Origin: an uncultured Clostridia bacterium
GTDB taxonomy: Bacteria; Bacillota; Clostridia; Christensenellales; Aristaeellaceae
Assembly: GCA_947565865.1 (NCBI GenBank)
Contig: CANOHT010000004.1
Span: 66,264 to 130,263, forward strand
Length of the DNA: 64,000 bases
Direction of reading: 5' to 3'
A model generated the notes under the pieces. The model did not search any database. It was not told where the DNA came from and saw only the letters and a program-made list of their open reading frames with translations. Shown in pieces: positions 62,508 through 64,000 of the stretch (positions are counted from its first letter, which is position 1; every line of letters starts with the position of its first letter). A program made the position numbers and the translations under genes.

Positions 62508-63050
62508 ATGAAATGGGTTTGCAGCGTTTGCGGTTATGTGCATGAAGGCGATCAGGCTCCCGAGCAGTGCCCCATCTGCAAGGCTCCCGCCAGCAAGTTT
62601 GTGAAGCAGGGTGCTGAGATGGCTTGGGCGGCCGAGCATGTGGTAGGCGTGGCCAAGGGCGCGCCCGAAGAGATCATTGAGGGCCTTCGCGCCAACTTCC
62701 AGGGCGAGTGCTCCGAGGTGGGCATGTATCTGGCCATGGCCCGCGTAGCTCATCGCGAGGGCTATCCCGAAATCGGCCTGTACTGGGAAAAGGCCGCCTA
62801 TGAGGAAGCCGAGCACGCCGCCAAGTTTGCCGAGCTGCTGGGCGAAGTCGTGACCGACTCCACCAAGAAGAACCTGCAGATGCGCGTGGAAGCCGAGAAC
62901 GGCGCCACCTCCGGCAAGATGGATCTGGCCAAGATGGCCAAGGTCGCCAACCTGGACGCCATCCACGATACCGTGCATGAAATGGCCCGCGACGAGGCCC
63001 GCCACGGCAAGGCGTTCGAGGGCCTGCTGAAGCGGTACTTCGGGGAGTAA
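62508..63050 (+). CDS. Reverse rubrerythrin
   Basis: 180 residues. Rubredoxin domain first: WVCSVCGYVHEGDQ and CPICKAP (about 3-26), then a ferritin-like four-helix domain with GECSEVGMYLAMARVA, EKAAYEEAEHAAKFAEL and HEMARDEARHGKAFEGLL providing the Glu/His ligands of a di-iron centre. The order rubredoxin-then-ferritin defines the reverse rubrerythrin type that reduces hydrogen peroxide and oxygen in anaerobes using NADH-derived electrons. AAGGAGG precedes the ATG, and the codon use suggests high expression. Single gene with its own promoter and terminator. Confidence 0.95.
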   Translation: MKWVCSVCGYVHEGDQAPEQCPICKAPASKFVKQGAEMAWAAEHVVGVAKGAPEEIIEGLRANFQGECSEVGMYLAMARVAHREGYPEIGLYWEKAAYEEAEHAAKFAELLGEVVTDSTKKNLQMRVEAENGATSGKMDLAKMAKVANLDAIHDTVHEMARDEARHGKAFEGLLKRYFGE

Positions 63051-63085
63051 TTTCATAACAAGGTCATAAAGGCAGCCTGATTTCA

Positions 63086-63118
63086 GAGGTCAGTCCCGCA
63101 AGGGGGCTGGCCTCTTTT
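63086..63118 (+). terminator. Terminator after reverse rubrerythrin
   Basis: GAGGTCAGTCCC (63086-63097) and GGGGCTGGCCTC (63103-63114) pair with two G-U pairs, followed by TTTT. Confidence 0.85.
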
Positions 63119-63414
63119 CATGCCGCGGGTGTCTTTTTGGTGTCTTTCCACGCTGAAGCTCGGCCGAAAAAATGGTGCGGGGTCTTAGATTTTGGTGTCT
63201 TTCGTATAGATATTGTAAGTGCAGCGATATTTTGTGTTAATCAGCTTACATTTACAAAATATCAAATCGATGACGGAGACGGAGATCCGTTTCTGACAAT
63301 TATCAACAAAATGGTCACCCTATTACTGCTTCTCGTGCAATTAATATGCGATATGTTTCTTGGGAGATTTGTGCTATAATGTACTTGAAAGTCTTTCCGT
63401 AAGGAGAAAAAATC
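63119..63414. other. AT-rich transition with direct repeats
   Basis: Base composition turns AT-rich within this gap. A 14-base sequence TTTTGGTGTCTTTC occurs twice (63135-63148 and 63190-63203), and its GGTGTCTTT core a third time at 63128-63136. A TATAAT box at 63375-63380 sits 34 bases before the next ATG. No gene is supported. This may be the boundary of an integrated element. Confidence 0.45.
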
Positions 63415-64000
63415 ATGGCAAAGAAGTCGATCAATAAGATCATTTATTTTGATAAAGAGACCATCAGAAATATCCTTCAAGAATGGGAAAAGGGACAAGT
63501 TTCGACAAAAACCGATGTTAATGCAACAATTCAGAGTCAGGGAAGCCTCGGAATGGATGTGTCATCCAAGGTCAAACTGGACGTGCCTTTCTTTGCACGT
63601 TTGTCTTTTCTCTTTTCTGCAAAGCTGGAAGCTTCTTTTGCGAGAAAAATGGATAGTACGACAACTATTTCGTCTACAGAAATTTCGGACTTTGAAAAGT
63701 TAAAGCCGTCTTTAGAGATGATCAGCGATGTTACACTTTCAGACATCGAGAATTCTTCGACCAGCTTGCGTGTGGCAGGAGGCTATCTACGCATTGTAAA
63801 AGGTGGTGTTGAAGGTGTAGATACGCGTGAATTCAAAACGGTAATGGATAGTTATGACGGATATGATACTTATCGAGTAGACGATTCTCATTATGTGAGA
63901 TTCAACAATGCAGCATTTGTAAGTAACTATAAGAGAAATGACCTGCTAACGACCAGAATGACTGTATATTGCATTCCAGTCGGCTCCTTTCCCAAAGACA
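63415..64000 (+). CDS. DUF6414-like protein, 3' end beyond the window
   Basis: At least 195 residues, still open at the window end. ATG 63415 has AAGGAG eight bases upstream. The sequence begins KKSINKIIYFDKETIRNILQ and continues through a charged, serine-rich middle (VSSKVKLDVPFFARLSFLFS) to YDGYDTYRVDDSHYVRFNNA and LLTTRMTVYCIPVGSFPKD. The IIYFDKETIRNIL opening and the late MTVYCIPVG segment are what I associate with DUF6414 family proteins, found in many bacteria in variable regions. Its AT-rich codons contrast sharply with the rest of the window, so it was probably acquired. Function unknown. Confidence 0.55.
   Translation, partial: MAKKSINKIIYFDKETIRNILQEWEKGQVSTKTDVNATIQSQGSLGMDVSSKVKLDVPFFARLSFLFSAKLEASFARKMDSTTTISSTEISDFEKLKPSLEMISDVTLSDIENSSTSLRVAGGYLRIVKGGVEGVDTREFKTVMDSYDGYDTYRVDDSHYVRFNNAAFVSNYKRNDLLTTRMTVYCIPVGSFPKD

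Overview
The window looks like a chromosomal segment of a GC-rich, strictly anaerobic, spore-forming Clostridia member (Bacillota). The reasons are a Spo0A C-terminal-domain protein, a GerM-type protein, a CotF-type coat protein, a reverse rubrerythrin, a T-box leader, YesM/YesN-style regulators next to carbohydrate ABC transporters without their own ATPase, and an anaerobic sulfatase maturase. The order is uncertain; a gut or rumen Christensenellales/Oscillospirales-like lineage is only a guess.

Layout. 1-1.3 kb: sugar transferase for surface polysaccharide (cut by the window edge). 1.6-4.1 kb: SLOG protein, a nonsense-mutated ribbon-helix-helix gene, a large inverted non-coding repeat, a Spo0A-C protein, tRNA-Arg(CCG). 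4.2-10.6 kb: BioY under a BirA-type operator, flippase, lipoprotein, esterase, XRE regulator, CapA. 10.6-21.3 kb: AraC regulator, divergent YesM/YesN two-component pair, then an operon of two permeases, a GH127-like enzyme, a solute-binding protein and a TIM-barrel epimerase. 21.6-26.1 kb: a second, convergent sugar ABC operon containing an FAD oxidoreductase. 26.5-30 kb: rpsM-rpsK-rpsD-rpoA-rplQ. 30.1-42.4 kb: rsgA behind a candidate attenuator, membrane acyltransferase, small proteins, a beta-propeller/solute-binding fusion, T-box-controlled proS, GerM-like protein, rqcH. 42.5-52 kb: a decayed XRE gene, then a sulfated-glycan locus (maturase, membrane AraC regulator, LplB/LplC/LplA-type transporter, sulfatase). 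52.1-52.9 kb: two tandem units of the same non-coding repeat seen at 2.6-3.2 kb. 53-63 kb: GH31, CotF-like protein, rubredoxin-flavoprotein, a frameshifted second propeller/solute-binding gene, an AT-richer hydrolase, a GuaA paralogue lacking amidotransferase residues, reverse rubrerythrin. 63.2 kb to end: AT-rich DNA with direct repeats and a DUF6414-like gene, probably the edge of an acquired island.

How it works together: three carbohydrate import systems, each with enzymes and mostly with local regulators, suggest a glycan forager that borrows a shared ATPase. Rubrerythrin and the rubredoxin-flavoprotein fit peroxide detoxification.

The most unusual material is the dispersed repeat family with compensatory base changes in two hairpins, the candidate rsgA attenuator, the two propeller/solute-binding fusions, and the GuaA paralogue. 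No function was inferred from a database search; all family names are from recognising sequence motifs.
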